Counted from the stretch's first letter, positions 41,887 to 50,216 are shown. The stretch is DNA of 64,000 bases from Ardenticatenaceae bacterium (GCA_020634245.1 JACKCC010000006.1:310001-374000); one strand, 5' to 3'. Notes: a model not told the origin generated them from the letters alone. A program made the numbers and translations.

Positions 41887-42918
41887 TCAAAAAAGGCTGG
41901 CCTGCGTGCCATCCGCTTTGAGCGGAATATCCAGATGTTTGTGAAGCATGAGGTAGTACCCAGCCGTACTTGCGTTCGTTCCAGAAAGCAGTTGCAGCAG
42001 ATACGGCTCCCATCCATAATCGTGTCTGATTCTTCCACTGATGGACGCGCCGATAGTATCCAGCCCTACTGGCCCGCCGCCAGAATTCTCGATGATGGAT
42101 TTTAGGACGCGGCGGTCTAAGTCATCCAGGCCCAGGCTGTCGATTTCCAGCAGGTTGAGGGCGGCAACGGCCGTTTCCCCCGTAATCTCACCCTCAGCCC
42201 GTACCTGGGCATAATCGCGCACCCGGCGCAGCAGCCGCAAAGCTACCCGCGGCGTTCCCCGCGACCGCCGGGCAATCTCCACTGCTCCGGCTGGCTCAAT
42301 CGGAACCTGCAAAATACCCGCGCCGCGCTTTACAATCGTTTCCATTGCTTCCAGTTCGTAAAAATCCATCCGGTAGACCGCGCCAAAGCGGGCGCGCAAT
42401 GGTGATGTGAGCAGAGCTAGCCGCGTTGTCGCTCCGATGACGGTGAACTTAGGCAGCTTCAACCGCACATTTTTGGCTCCTGGCCCCTTGCCCACAATAA
42501 TATCCAGGACAAAATCTTCCATTGCCGGGTACAAAATCTCTTCCACAGCCCGCCCCAGCCGGTGGACTTCATCGATGAACAGGATGTCGCCGGCACGCAT
42601 GTTGGTCAAAATCGCTGCCAGATCACCGGCCCGTTCAATCGCCGGCCCGGCCGTGATGCGAATGTTGACGTTCATCTCATTGGCGACCACATGGGCCAGC
42701 GTCGTTTTGCCCAGCCCTGGCGGGCCATGAAACAGGATGTGGTCCAGCGGTTCTTGCCGTGCTTGGGCTGCTTCGATCAAGATGCCCAAATTCGTTTTCA
42801 GCCGTTCCTGGCCTATGAACTCATCTAACTGCTGCGGCCGGATGAGGCCATCCAATCCGCGATCTTCCGCTTTTTGCTTGCCTGAGATGTGTCTGTTTGG
42901 TGTGGCTTTATCGCTCAT
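41887..42918 (-). CDS. ruvB: Holliday junction helicase RuvB with altered C-terminus
   Basis: RuvB is the hexameric AAA+ motor that drives branch migration with RuvA. From ATG 42918 (MSDKATPNRH) the protein is 343 residues, normal length. Walker A is HGPPGLGKTT (64-73), Walker B FIDEVHRLG (114-122), followed by sensor GATTR and the arginine-finger region SPLRARFGAVYRM. The winged-helix end is abnormal: after EPYLLQL the frame reads LSGTNASTAGYYLM, and then HKHLDIP, which fits again. In another frame the same bases read CFLERT, recalling the expected GF(L/I)xRTPRGR. Two compensating indels are likely, either genuine or sequence error. Confidence 0.93.
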   Translation of the reverse strand: MSDKATPNRHISGKQKAEDRGLDGLIRPQQLDEFIGQERLKTNLGILIEAAQARQEPLDHILFHGPPGLGKTTLAHVVANEMNVNIRITAGPAIERAGDLAAILTNMRAGDILFIDEVHRLGRAVEEILYPAMEDFVLDIIVGKGPGAKNVRLKLPKFTVIGATTRLALLTSPLRARFGAVYRMDFYELEAMETIVKRGAGILQVPIEPAGAVEIARRSRGTPRVALRLLRRVRDYAQVRAEGEITGETAVAALNLLEIDSLGLDDLDRRVLKSIIENSGGGPVGLDTIGASISGRIRHDYGWEPYLLQLLSGTNASTAGYYLMLHKHLDIPLKADGTQASLF

Positions 42919-42980
42919 AAATCGTGGGTTGCCTGTATCCTTCTTGCATGGGATTATATGCGGAAAATGAAAAAGGAAAA

Positions 42981-43055
42981 AGTCGCAGGGTGAAAAGTGG
43001 CAGAGTGGCAAAGTCACTTTGCTGCCTGCAACTTTATAACTTTGCAACTTTGCAT
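42981..43055. repeat. Word-type inverted repeat between ruvB and upp
   Basis: Words of the type GGCAAAGT, GCAGGGTGAAAAGTGG and their inverses (ACTTTGCTGCC, AACTTTGCAACTTTGC) form an imperfect hairpin in the divergent gap between ruvB and upp. Confidence 0.65.
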
Positions 43056-43075
43056 ACTTTTCGATGGAGGAAAAG

Positions 43076-43696
43076 ATGGTTTTTGAATCGCAGCACCCAT
43101 TGGTTAAACATAAGTTAACACTTCTTCGCGACAAGAATACAAATCCTAAGAAATTTCGCGAGTTGGTGCGGGAAATTACCTTGCTGTTAACCTATGAGGC
43201 GACGGCCGATTTGGGGGTCACGCAGGTGAGTGTGGAAACGCCGATGGGAACGGCCGTTGGCCATGAATTAGCCGATACGATTGGCCTGATCCCCGTTTTG
43301 CGGGCCGGACTGGGCATGGTGAACGGTATTTGGGAAATGATGCCCGGCGCCGAGGTCTGGCACATTGGCCTGTACCGAGATGAGCGAACACTCAAGCCGG
43401 TGTCGTATTACAACAAGCTGCCAACCGCACCCACCGTCCAGGTCTGTCTGGTGCTGGATCCGATGTTGGCGACTGGTGGTTCGGCGGTGGCCACCATAGA
43501 CATCCTCAAAAATTGGGGGGCAACCCGCATCAAGTTCGTTGGCTTGCTGGCTGCGCCGGAAGGGATTGCCACGCTGCAAGAAGCACACCCTGATGTGCCC
43601 ATCCACATCGCCAAAATTGACGAACGCCTCAACGACGTGGGCTTTATCGTCCCCGGTCTGGGCGATGCCGGTGACCGGCAGTTTGGTACAGGATGA
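43076..43696 (+). CDS. upp: Uracil phosphoribosyltransferase
   Basis: A 206-residue enzyme that makes UMP from uracil and PRPP for pyrimidine salvage. ATG 43076 lies 5 bases after GGAGG; an in-frame ATG at 43064 precedes that site and is unlikely to be used. The N-terminus HPLVKHKLTLLRDKNT, IPVLRAGLGMVNG and the PRPP loop LDPMLATGGSA, then LNDVGFIVPGLGDAGDRQFGTG, are diagnostic. A 24-bp inverted repeat begins just after the stop codon. Confidence 0.97.
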   Translation: MVFESQHPLVKHKLTLLRDKNTNPKKFRELVREITLLLTYEATADLGVTQVSVETPMGTAVGHELADTIGLIPVLRAGLGMVNGIWEMMPGAEVWHIGLYRDERTLKPVSYYNKLPTAPTVQVCLVLDPMLATGGSAVATIDILKNWGATRIKFVGLLAAPEGIATLQEAHPDVPIHIAKIDERLNDVGFIVPGLGDAGDRQFGTG

Positions 43697-43698
43697 GC

Positions 43699-43757
43699 GG
43701 GTGAAGGGGTGAGCGGGTGAAAAGGTGATGTCATTTCACCCGCTCACCCCTTCACCC
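43699..43757. repeat. 24-bp perfect inverted repeat of CACCCCTT words
   Basis: Arm 43699-43722 is exactly inverse to 43734-43757, with an 11-base loop. Extra CACCCCTT copies continue to 43776, one base before the ATG of the next gene (43778), so the repeat fills the entire gap between upp and the transferase gene. Confidence 0.9.
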
Positions 43758-43777
43758 CTTCACCCCTTCACCCCTTC

Positions 43778-44833
43778 ATGACTTACCTCATCGTCTTCTT
43801 CACCGCGTTTGTCGCTTCATTAGTGCTGACGCCGCTGTCCCGGCGGTTGTCGCTGCGCTGGGGGGTGGTGGCCCGGCCCGGCGGACGACGCCAGCATGAG
43901 GGATTGATTCCTAAGCTAGGGGGGATACCGTTGTTGGGTGGGCTGTTGTTGGCAACGGCCGTTATCTACATCCTTGTGCCGCCACAGCCCGGCACCGATG
44001 ATCGGCATCTGTTAACCGGTATTTTGCTGGGCACGCTGGTCATTTTCGTGGGTGGTCTGCTGGATGACAGATTTGATTTGCCACCGTGGGCGCAGTTTGT
44101 TGTTTATTTTGCGGGAACGGCCGTGGCCATGGCCTATACCGTGTTCATTGAGCGATTCAGAAACCCGCTGCCAACGGGAACATTTTGGCAAACTGGTTTT
44201 CTGTCCCTCTTTTTCCGATTGGATGCCCCGGAAGTTGTTTTACTACCCTGGTTTATTTGGATTGTGACCCTGTTTTGGATTGTGGGCATGCTCAACACCG
44301 TTAATTTTCTGGATGGTCTGGATGGCTTGGCCGCCGGGGTAGGCACAATTGCCGCTTTGATTTTTGCCTGGCACAGCTATCGGCTGGGGCAAACAACGGT
44401 GGCGGCATTCCCGTTGGCATTGGCCGGGGCGTTGCTGGGCTTTTTGCCTTTTAATTTTGCGCCAGCGCGGATCTTTTTAGGATCGGCCGGCGCTTATCTG
44501 CTGGGCTACCAGTTGGCGACACTGGCTATCATTTCCCCGGCCAAAATTGCCACAGCACTTTTGGTGATGGCTGTGCCTATTTTAGATGTAGCCTGGCAAA
44601 TCATTGACCGCTTACGCCGGGGGCAGAGTCCGCTGCGCGGTGACCGGGGGCATCTCCATTTTCGCCTTTCCGATGGCGGTCTGCCTACCCGCCGTATTGT
44701 TTTAGGGTATTATGCGGTTTCCCTCTCGTTTGGTTTGGTCGCTATTTTTGCCCCGACCCCTTTTGTTAAGTTAGTAATGCTGCTGGTTTTGGCAACGGCC
44801 GTGTTGGCCCTTCTTGGTCGTTTAAGTCACTGA
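43778..44833 (+). CDS. WecA/TagO-type polyprenyl-phosphate sugar-1-phosphate transferase
   Basis: A 351-residue integral membrane enzyme with about ten helices that transfers a sugar-1-phosphate (usually GlcNAc-1-P) to undecaprenyl phosphate, the first step of many surface polysaccharides. Key motifs are the HEGLIPKLGGIPLLGG loop, GGLLDDRFDLPPW with the Asp pair, NTVNFLDGLDGLAAG and GDRGHLHFRL with the His motif. The sequence is closer to WecA/TagO than to MraY. No other glycan genes are adjacent. The ATG follows repeat sequence with no clear ribosome site. Confidence 0.9.
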   Translation: MTYLIVFFTAFVASLVLTPLSRRLSLRWGVVARPGGRRQHEGLIPKLGGIPLLGGLLLATAVIYILVPPQPGTDDRHLLTGILLGTLVIFVGGLLDDRFDLPPWAQFVVYFAGTAVAMAYTVFIERFRNPLPTGTFWQTGFLSLFFRLDAPEVVLLPWFIWIVTLFWIVGMLNTVNFLDGLDGLAAGVGTIAALIFAWHSYRLGQTTVAAFPLALAGALLGFLPFNFAPARIFLGSAGAYLLGYQLATLAIISPAKIATALLVMAVPILDVAWQIIDRLRRGQSPLRGDRGHLHFRLSDGGLPTRRIVLGYYAVSLSFGLVAIFAPTPFVKLVMLLVLATAVLALLGRLSH

Positions 44834-44981
44834 ATCGATTATTTGTAACCTGATTTACATTTTCCCGGCAATAAAAACAACAACATTTCCGATTCTCTAC
44901 TGGTACTATGTGACTATAAGCTTAAGTTGGATCGTTACAATTTAGTGGTATTTTGATGATTGTTAGAGAGAAGATATAGGT

Positions 44982-45158
44982 ATGAATCAAGTAGAGGTAA
45001 CCAAGATGGTGTCGGTCCAAAATAAGGCGAACAACGTGATGGAAACCAAACGAATCAGTAGTTTGCAAGAGATCGTTCGGCGGATGAAAGCATCGCCTGA
45101 TAAAGATGTTTTAGATCCGGTTATTTATCGTAAGCTTACTCAGTTAAGCAAAAATTGA
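44982..45158 (+). CDS. Small hypothetical protein (58 residues)
   Basis: A short frame from ATG 44982 to TGA 45158, encoding a charged, probably helical 58-residue protein containing SLQEIVRRMKASPDKD. A purine-rich stretch (AGAGAGAAGATATAGG) lies upstream, and a clear terminator on the same strand begins 27 bases after the stop, supporting a real transcript. I do not recognise the family. Confidence 0.55.
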   Translation: MNQVEVTKMVSVQNKANNVMETKRISSLQEIVRRMKASPDKDVLDPVIYRKLTQLSKN

Positions 45159-45184
45159 TAACAACGTGTAACGGTAGCAAAAAC

Positions 45185-45208
45185 CAGGCCCACCAGCCTG
45201 TTTTTTTT
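45185..45208 (+). terminator. Rho-independent terminator
   Basis: CAGGC (45185), loop CCACCA, GCCTG (45196-45200) and then eight T. It ends the small gene at 44982-45158. Confidence 0.85.
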
Positions 45209-46163
45209 ATTTTATGCAGGTGGGGGGTAAATCATTGATGGACGGCCAGCCAGCGCTGTACCAATCCAGATATTCTCTTAAGTGGGCTGACCAATAAGCG
45301 TTGTCATGGCCACCCTGATTAAGAACCCAGGTGTGGGGGATTTCCTGCGCCGTTAAATCTTCGTGTAGTTTTCGGGTATTACCAATCCCGCTGTCATTTT
45401 CTCCGATGTCAAGATAGATGCGTAACTGACCTAAATTATGCGTAAGTCCGGTGTGCTGAGGGTTCAAGTCAGGGCCGGCGGCGATGTCATACAGGCTGGC
45501 GCTGTGGCCGCCGACGCTGGCAAACTGTTCGGCGTGGCGAAAGGCGATTTCCAATGCCCAATAGCCGCCGCGTGATAACCCGCCAATGGCGCGCCCGGCG
45601 GGATCAGACCAGGCACAATAGGTGGTTTCTATGAAAGGAATCAGGTCATCCATAATGACGGACTCGTAGGAAAAAGAACCGCCGGAACTGTTCAAAGCAA
45701 TCCAGCCGCCTTCGGGCATGACGATGATTTGGGGTGGGATTTCGTCATTTTGGATGGCCTGTTCGGCCGTTTCATCTAGACCCAGGCTGTCCCAAATGGC
45801 ATCGGTCTGGTTGTTGCCGGGCAGCATGTAGAGAGTGGGGTAGGTACGGCCGTTTTCCCCGTAACAAGGTGGCAAATAAATACGGTAAGCCATTTGGCCG
45901 CCGGCTGCACTGTTGAAAAAACCAGTTTCAATGCGTCCTGGCGAAGTACAAGGTGTTGGTGGGGGGGTGGGTGAAGGCTGCGGTGTTGCCGTTGGCTGGG
46001 GCGTTTGTGTTGATGTAACTTGAGGCGTCGGTGGCGGTGTTGGCGTTACTGTTAGAATTGGTGGTACGATAGCGGCAACGGCTCTGGTGGGCAGTTCAGA
46101 TGTTGTTGTGCAGGCAGTAAGTCCAATAAAAAACAGCATCCCCAAATTGATAATTTTCTGCAA
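45207..46163 (-). CDS. Lipoprotein esterase (esterase D/Fes-like) with Pro linker
   Basis: A 318-residue secreted lipoprotein. The signal peptide ends in a lipobox LTAC (about residues 15-18), a Pro/Thr linker spans about 38-75, and an alpha/beta hydrolase of the putative esterase (PF00756) type follows. The nucleophile elbow is GGLSRGGYW, the acid probably lies in DIGENDSG and the catalytic His in GGHDNAYW. The family includes S-formylglutathione hydrolases, feruloyl esterases and enterochelin esterases; the substrate here is unknown. The shared lipobox-linker layout matches the propeller lipoprotein at 117-1721. Confidence 0.88.
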   Translation of the reverse strand: MQKIINLGMLFFIGLTACTTTSELPTRAVAAIVPPILTVTPTPPPTPQVTSTQTPQPTATPQPSPTPPPTPCTSPGRIETGFFNSAAGGQMAYRIYLPPCYGENGRTYPTLYMLPGNNQTDAIWDSLGLDETAEQAIQNDEIPPQIIVMPEGGWIALNSSGGSFSYESVIMDDLIPFIETTYCAWSDPAGRAIGGLSRGGYWALEIAFRHAEQFASVGGHSASLYDIAAGPDLNPQHTGLTHNLGQLRIYLDIGENDSGIGNTRKLHEDLTAQEIPHTWVLNQGGHDNAYWSAHLREYLDWYSAGWPSINDLPPTCIK

Positions 46164-46193
46164 AACGTCACCCGGCTATTTTTGCTTAATCGC

Positions 46194-46628
46194 TCAGTAA
46201 GGCAGTTCGCGCGGCGGCTCAGCCATCAGTTTTCTGTAAGCGCCGCGCCAGGTATCGGGATTCCGAGTCATGGATTTGATTTGAACGTCGGCAAACTGAC
46301 CGAAGAGGTCGGCGAGCAGTTCGGGCAGTAAATCCCAGGCCTGATTACGGATGACGTCTTCAATGTTGGCGGCGGAAACGGCCGTCCACTCCCAATCCCG
46401 CAAAAAACGTTCCGCTTTCATCCAGTACCCGCGCTTTTCCCAGGCAGCTACGGATTGCTCCACACCGTCCTGGATTTCGCGTAGAAGATAGACCAGCATG
46501 GCAGCCATGTCTCTGGCTTCAGCATCCATCTCCGATTTTTGGATCAAATGACGCAAAATCTCGGCAATGGTACGCCGGTGCTGATTGCGGATTTTTGTAG
46601 GATTGTTGACGTTAATGACTCGACTCAT
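46194..46628 (-). CDS. Conserved hypothetical protein, helical
   Basis: A 144-residue soluble, helix-rich protein that I do not recognise. The sequence is rich in Trp and charged residues (ERFLRDWEWTAVSAANIEDV; GQFADVQIKSMTRNPDTWRG). It lies 30 bases before the esterase gene on the same strand and is divergent from glgC. No motif gives a function. Confidence 0.7.
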   Translation of the reverse strand: MSRVINVNNPTKIRNQHRRTIAEILRHLIQKSEMDAEARDMAAMLVYLLREIQDGVEQSVAAWEKRGYWMKAERFLRDWEWTAVSAANIEDVIRNQAWDLLPELLADLFGQFADVQIKSMTRNPDTWRGAYRKLMAEPPRELPY

Positions 46629-46792
46629 ACGTACTCCGATAACCTTTTAATTTGAAGGCCGTATCATAACAAAGGCAGGGTATTCTGCAAACGAAAAGCG
46701 CTGTTAAAATCGTTTGGGATGTCGTGGTCAAAAATGGCTTTCTTTGTTTTAATATGCTTAAGATTTTCTTTTTACCCAGGTGAGGAAAAATT

Positions 46793-48049
46793 ATGAATAT
46801 GCAGGATGTATTAGGTCTAATTTTGGGTGGTGGCCAGGGTAGCCGGTTGTTTCCATTAACGCGGGATCGTTCAAAACCGGCCGTGCCGCTGGCGGGCAAA
46901 TATCGGCTAATTGATATCCCCATGAGTAATTGCATTCATGCTGGAATTGCGAAAATTGCTATTTTGACTCAATTTAATTCAGTTTCTCTGCACCGGCACA
47001 TTTACACCACTTATAACCGGGATATTTTTACACCTGGTTGGGTGCAAATTTTAGCGGCTGAGCAAACCATGCAAAGCAAAGATTGGTACCAGGGAACAGC
47101 CGATGCTGTGCGCAAACAAATATTGGAAATCAAATCGGCGGGGACAAAATACGTCCTCATCCTCTCCGGTGACCACTTATACCGGATGGATTACCGCCAG
47201 TATGTTGAATTCCATGTTGATTCCGGAGCCGATATTACAATTGCCGTTCAACCGGTTAATCGGTCGGATGCGCCGGGATTGGGTATTTTGAAGTTGGATG
47301 CTACCGGACAAATCGTCCGTTTTACGGAAAAACCGAAAACGGATGATTTGTTGGATGAAATGGTGAGCGGCAATGACCCGGATAAACCTTACATGGCTTC
47401 AATGGGTATTTATGTTTTTGCCACAGATGTTTTGTTGGAACTGCTGGAATTGGAAGGGGATGATTTTGGTAAGGACATTATTCCGGCTTCTATTGAAACT
47501 CGCCGGGTCATGGGGTATGTGTTTGACGGCTATTGGGAAGACATTGGTACAATCCGCCGCTTTTTTGATGTAAATTTGGATATGACCCGCCCTGATGGGC
47601 ATTTTGATTTCTACAGTCCCAATGCCACAATTTACACAAGTGCCCGCTTTTTGCCGGCATCGGAAGTGTACGGCGGTCAACTGCATAATGTAATGCTGAC
47701 AGATGGCTGCCGTGTGTTGGATGCCAAGATTCGCGATGCGGTTATTGGTTTGCGCTGCATGATTGGGGAACAAGTGCAAATTCAATCAGCGATTTTGATG
47801 GGTGCTGATTATTTTGAGACAGAAGTGGAAAAAGCGGAGAATGCCCGGTTAGGCAGACCGGATATTGGCATTGGCGATGGTTCGATTATTGAGCAGGCGA
47901 TTATTGATAAAAATGCCCGAATTGGAAACCATGTTGTTATCCGCGGAAGCGACGAGCGGCCGGATGAAGCAGGGCAAAATTGGTTTGTTCGTGATGGGAT
48001 AGTAATTATCCCCAAGAATGCGATTATCCCTGATGGAACAGTTGTCTAA
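46793..48049 (+). CDS. glgC: Glucose-1-phosphate adenylyltransferase
   Basis: GlgC makes ADP-glucose from ATP and glucose-1-phosphate, the committed step of bacterial glycogen synthesis. The 418-residue protein has the nucleotidyltransferase start LGLILGGGQGSRLFPLTRDR, the KPAVPLAGKYRLIDIPMSN block, WYQGTADAV, the catalytic metal-binding SGDHLYRMDY, FTEKPK, and a C-terminal left-handed beta-helix. Length is normal. No other glycogen genes are adjacent. The gene lacks ACGGCCGT copies although they are dense on either side. Confidence 0.97.
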   Translation: MNMQDVLGLILGGGQGSRLFPLTRDRSKPAVPLAGKYRLIDIPMSNCIHAGIAKIAILTQFNSVSLHRHIYTTYNRDIFTPGWVQILAAEQTMQSKDWYQGTADAVRKQILEIKSAGTKYVLILSGDHLYRMDYRQYVEFHVDSGADITIAVQPVNRSDAPGLGILKLDATGQIVRFTEKPKTDDLLDEMVSGNDPDKPYMASMGIYVFATDVLLELLELEGDDFGKDIIPASIETRRVMGYVFDGYWEDIGTIRRFFDVNLDMTRPDGHFDFYSPNATIYTSARFLPASEVYGGQLHNVMLTDGCRVLDAKIRDAVIGLRCMIGEQVQIQSAILMGADYFETEVEKAENARLGRPDIGIGDGSIIEQAIIDKNARIGNHVVIRGSDERPDEAGQNWFVRDGIVIIPKNAIIPDGTVV

Positions 48050-48145
48050 ATGTAACCGTTAAACCTCAAAGGTTACAGCTGCTTAAAACGGCTTTGGATT
48101 TTGACATCCATCAGGGAGTAGTGACTGTCACCGGAAAGCCTACGT

Positions 48146-48418
48146 TTAAGTTTCCAGAAATTTGGCGGCTTCTTCGGGGGTGGTAAATGTTTGGTCCAGA
48201 TTGGCGTGAATCTGGACCTTTTTTTCTTTCACGTAGATGATGGCTGGAAACCAGCCATGTTTGGGCAGTGGGGGATGGGCTGCCCCGCAAAATCCTCCCT
48301 GCGCTTTACGGGGAAACTGCCAGATTGTCCAGGTGTAAACTTCTTCAAATTTGAGGTCGGTTGGTCGATGGCTTTTAAGTGTTGTGTCGCCTATCATTGT
48401 TTCTTTTTTGCTGCTCAT
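48146..48418 (-). CDS. Small hypothetical protein after a HAD hydrolase gene
   Basis: A 90-residue protein that I do not recognise, with TWTIWQFPRKAQGGFCGAAHPPLPKHGWFPAIIYV in the centre, so it is probably a small beta-rich fold with an exposed Cys. Its start overlaps the stop of the HAD gene (TGATG), indicating coupling. Confidence 0.65.
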   Translation of the reverse strand: MSSKKETMIGDTTLKSHRPTDLKFEEVYTWTIWQFPRKAQGGFCGAAHPPLPKHGWFPAIIYVKEKKVQIHANLDQTFTTPEEAAKFLET

Positions 48419-49149
48419 CAGATCTCCCGATTGATTGTTCCGTTTAACAAAATATCAAGAACTTTTTCTGTGTCATTGAAGTTTTCGAGTAAATGATCGG
48501 GTTGGTAACGGGCTAAAGTGTGTGTGGCATGCCAACCGCTGGCGACGGCAACGGCCGTTGCCCGGCCGGCCCGCGCACACAAAATATCAGCAGGCGTGTC
48601 GCCAATGACAACTGTATTGTTACCGGTATATTGGTAGCCTGTCAAGTCCGTGGCCCGCTGCATGGCAATGCCCGGCAGCATATTACGCTCCAGTGAGTCG
48701 GAGCCGTATGCGCCCAGGCGGAATTGGGCCGGATCGATGCCGGCAGCGGCCAGTTTCAGAGGGGCCGTACCATCAATATTGCCGGTTACCAATCCCAGAG
48801 TGACATTTGAACGGCAGCGCAGCGATTCCAGCAAAGGCAGAACGCCGGGGCAGGGCTGCATATCACGCTGGTGAAAAATGATACGGCCGTTTTCGGTCAT
48901 CAACCGGTAGACATCGGGCAGCTTGCTGTTGATTTCATCCAGACTGAACCCGGCGGCCAGCAGCAAGTCGGTGATGATGCGGGGGTCGGTTTTGCCGCTC
49001 ATTTTGTAATCGTCAATGGGGCCGGCCGTGCCAAATAGTTCGGTGAGGGCCAGGGACATGGTCTCGCGGCCAGCGCCATGACTGCGAATCAGGGTTCCGT
49101 CGATGTCAAATAGGAGAAGTTTCACGGTGTGCCAAGTGCCAGGTGTCAA
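48418..49149 (-). CDS. HAD-superfamily hydrolase (phosphoglycolate phosphatase-like)
   Basis: A 243-residue phosphatase with the DxD nucleophile in LLFDIDGTLIRS (Asp15, Asp17), a helical cap, the second motif LGLVTGN, and the acidic motif VVIGDTPADILCARA. The core is complete. It resembles Gph/PgmB-type phosphatases; the substrate is uncertain. The first ten residues (starting MTPGTWHT) are written in intergenic word-repeat sequence, so the original start may be a GTG just before KLLLFD. Confidence 0.9.
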   Translation of the reverse strand: MTPGTWHTVKLLLFDIDGTLIRSHGAGRETMSLALTELFGTAGPIDDYKMSGKTDPRIITDLLLAAGFSLDEINSKLPDVYRLMTENGRIIFHQRDMQPCPGVLPLLESLRCRSNVTLGLVTGNIDGTAPLKLAAAGIDPAQFRLGAYGSDSLERNMLPGIAMQRATDLTGYQYTGNNTVVIGDTPADILCARAGRATAVAVASGWHATHTLARYQPDHLLENFNDTEKVLDILLNGTINREI

Positions 49150-49168
49150 GTATCGCGTTTCACGTTTC
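49120..49168. repeat. Word repeat GTGCCA/GTGTCA at the HAD gene start
   Basis: Tandem words (GTGTGCCAAGTGCCAGGTGTCAAG, then CGCGTTTCACGTTTCAGG) of the same family as 4133 lie between the DapA-family gene and the HAD gene and extend over the annotated start of the latter. Confidence 0.65.
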
Positions 49169-50072
49169 AGGATATAAATGGTTTCATGTGTGGCCAGATG
49201 GGTTCGGATGGCATAAGGCGGGGCGGCACGGCCGTTCCCACCGGAATGCCCCGCTCGGCGAGAATTTGTTTGATACCGCCAATGCGGCGGGCCGGCAGCA
49301 AATCGAGTATGCGGTTGATAGTTTGGTGAGCATGCCGGGCGGCGGCCAAATCGCCGTCTCCTACGGCTTGGGTCAGGGCGACGAAGGGTTCGGGAACGGC
49401 CGTGCTCAACCCACTGATGAGACCATCGGCGCCCATTGCCAGCGAACCCAGCGCGATCCGCTCATTACCGGCCAAAACGAGCAAATCGCCAGCGGCTACA
49501 TCGATAAGCTGCCGAATGACTTGGGCATCGGGGCGGCTGGTTTTGACACCGGCCAGTGTGGGTAGTTCTTGTTTGAGTTGGGCTAACAGGGCCGGGCTGA
49601 TTCCGTTAACGGCTAATTGGGGAATATCGTAGAGCAGCAGCGGGATTTCCGGGGCGGCGGCGGCAATCGTTTGGAAATAGCCGGTTAATGCCGCATCGTC
49701 GATGCCAAAGAAGGTGGGCGGGATGGCAACCAGGGCGTCGGGGTGTAGTTGGGCGGCGTGCTGGGTGAGGGCAACGGCCGTTTTCATGTCATTGGCCCCC
49801 ACGTGAATGAGAACAGGGATGCGGTGGTTAACGGCCGTGACAGTGAATTCATGCAGCCGTATCCGTTCCTCAAGGTCCAGGGCCAGCCCTTCGCCCGTTG
49901 TGCCACCGACAAACAGCCCTTTTATCCCTTTGCCAATGAGGAAATCAATCAGTAGTGGGACCACCGCTTCATTGATGTGATAGCCATCCGATTGAAGTGG
50001 TGTAGCCATTGCCGGCGTTACGCCATTCATTAGTCGTTTTTTTAATGAGTCGATCCTGGTTTTTGTACTCAA
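49167..50072 (-). CDS. Dihydrodipicolinate synthase/N-acetylneuraminate lyase family aldolase
   Basis: A 301-residue TIM-barrel class I aldolase. Start TTG 50072 is chosen because AAAGGA lies 8 bases upstream; an internal ATG at 50030 is the alternative, and the open frame upstream is only repeat. Family motifs are GVTPAMATPL, GGTTGEGLALDLEER, the catalytic Tyr in LLYDIP and the Schiff-base Lys in LAGVKTSRPD. Pyruvate is the usual co-substrate. With no lysine genes nearby, it may be a sugar-acid aldolase rather than DapA. Confidence 0.88.
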   Translation of the reverse strand: MSTKTRIDSLKKRLMNGVTPAMATPLQSDGYHINEAVVPLLIDFLIGKGIKGLFVGGTTGEGLALDLEERIRLHEFTVTAVNHRIPVLIHVGANDMKTAVALTQHAAQLHPDALVAIPPTFFGIDDAALTGYFQTIAAAAPEIPLLLYDIPQLAVNGISPALLAQLKQELPTLAGVKTSRPDAQVIRQLIDVAAGDLLVLAGNERIALGSLAMGADGLISGLSTAVPEPFVALTQAVGDGDLAAARHAHQTINRILDLLPARRIGGIKQILAERGIPVGTAVPPRLMPSEPIWPHMKPFIS

Positions 50073-50121
50073 TTTGATATTTCCTTTTGTGTAATTTTGG
50101 GTCTTCAGGATTTCGTGGGGT

Positions 50122-50178
50122 GTAGGGGCGTACCCTTGTGGTCGCCCAGAGCAGGGCGGGCACAAGACCCGCCCCTAC
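50122..50178. repeat. Inverted repeat GTAGGGGCG
   Basis: GTAGGGGCG (50122) pairs with CGCCCCTAC (50170-50178), with inner CTTGTGGTCGCCC/GGGCGGGCACAAG pairing. It lies between the aldolase and clpS genes and resembles a GTAGGGGCGACC repeat I recall from other bacterial genomes. Confidence 0.7.
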
Positions 50179-50216
50179 ATGACAAGACCCCGTGAATTCC
50201 CAAAGAGCCGTAATTT

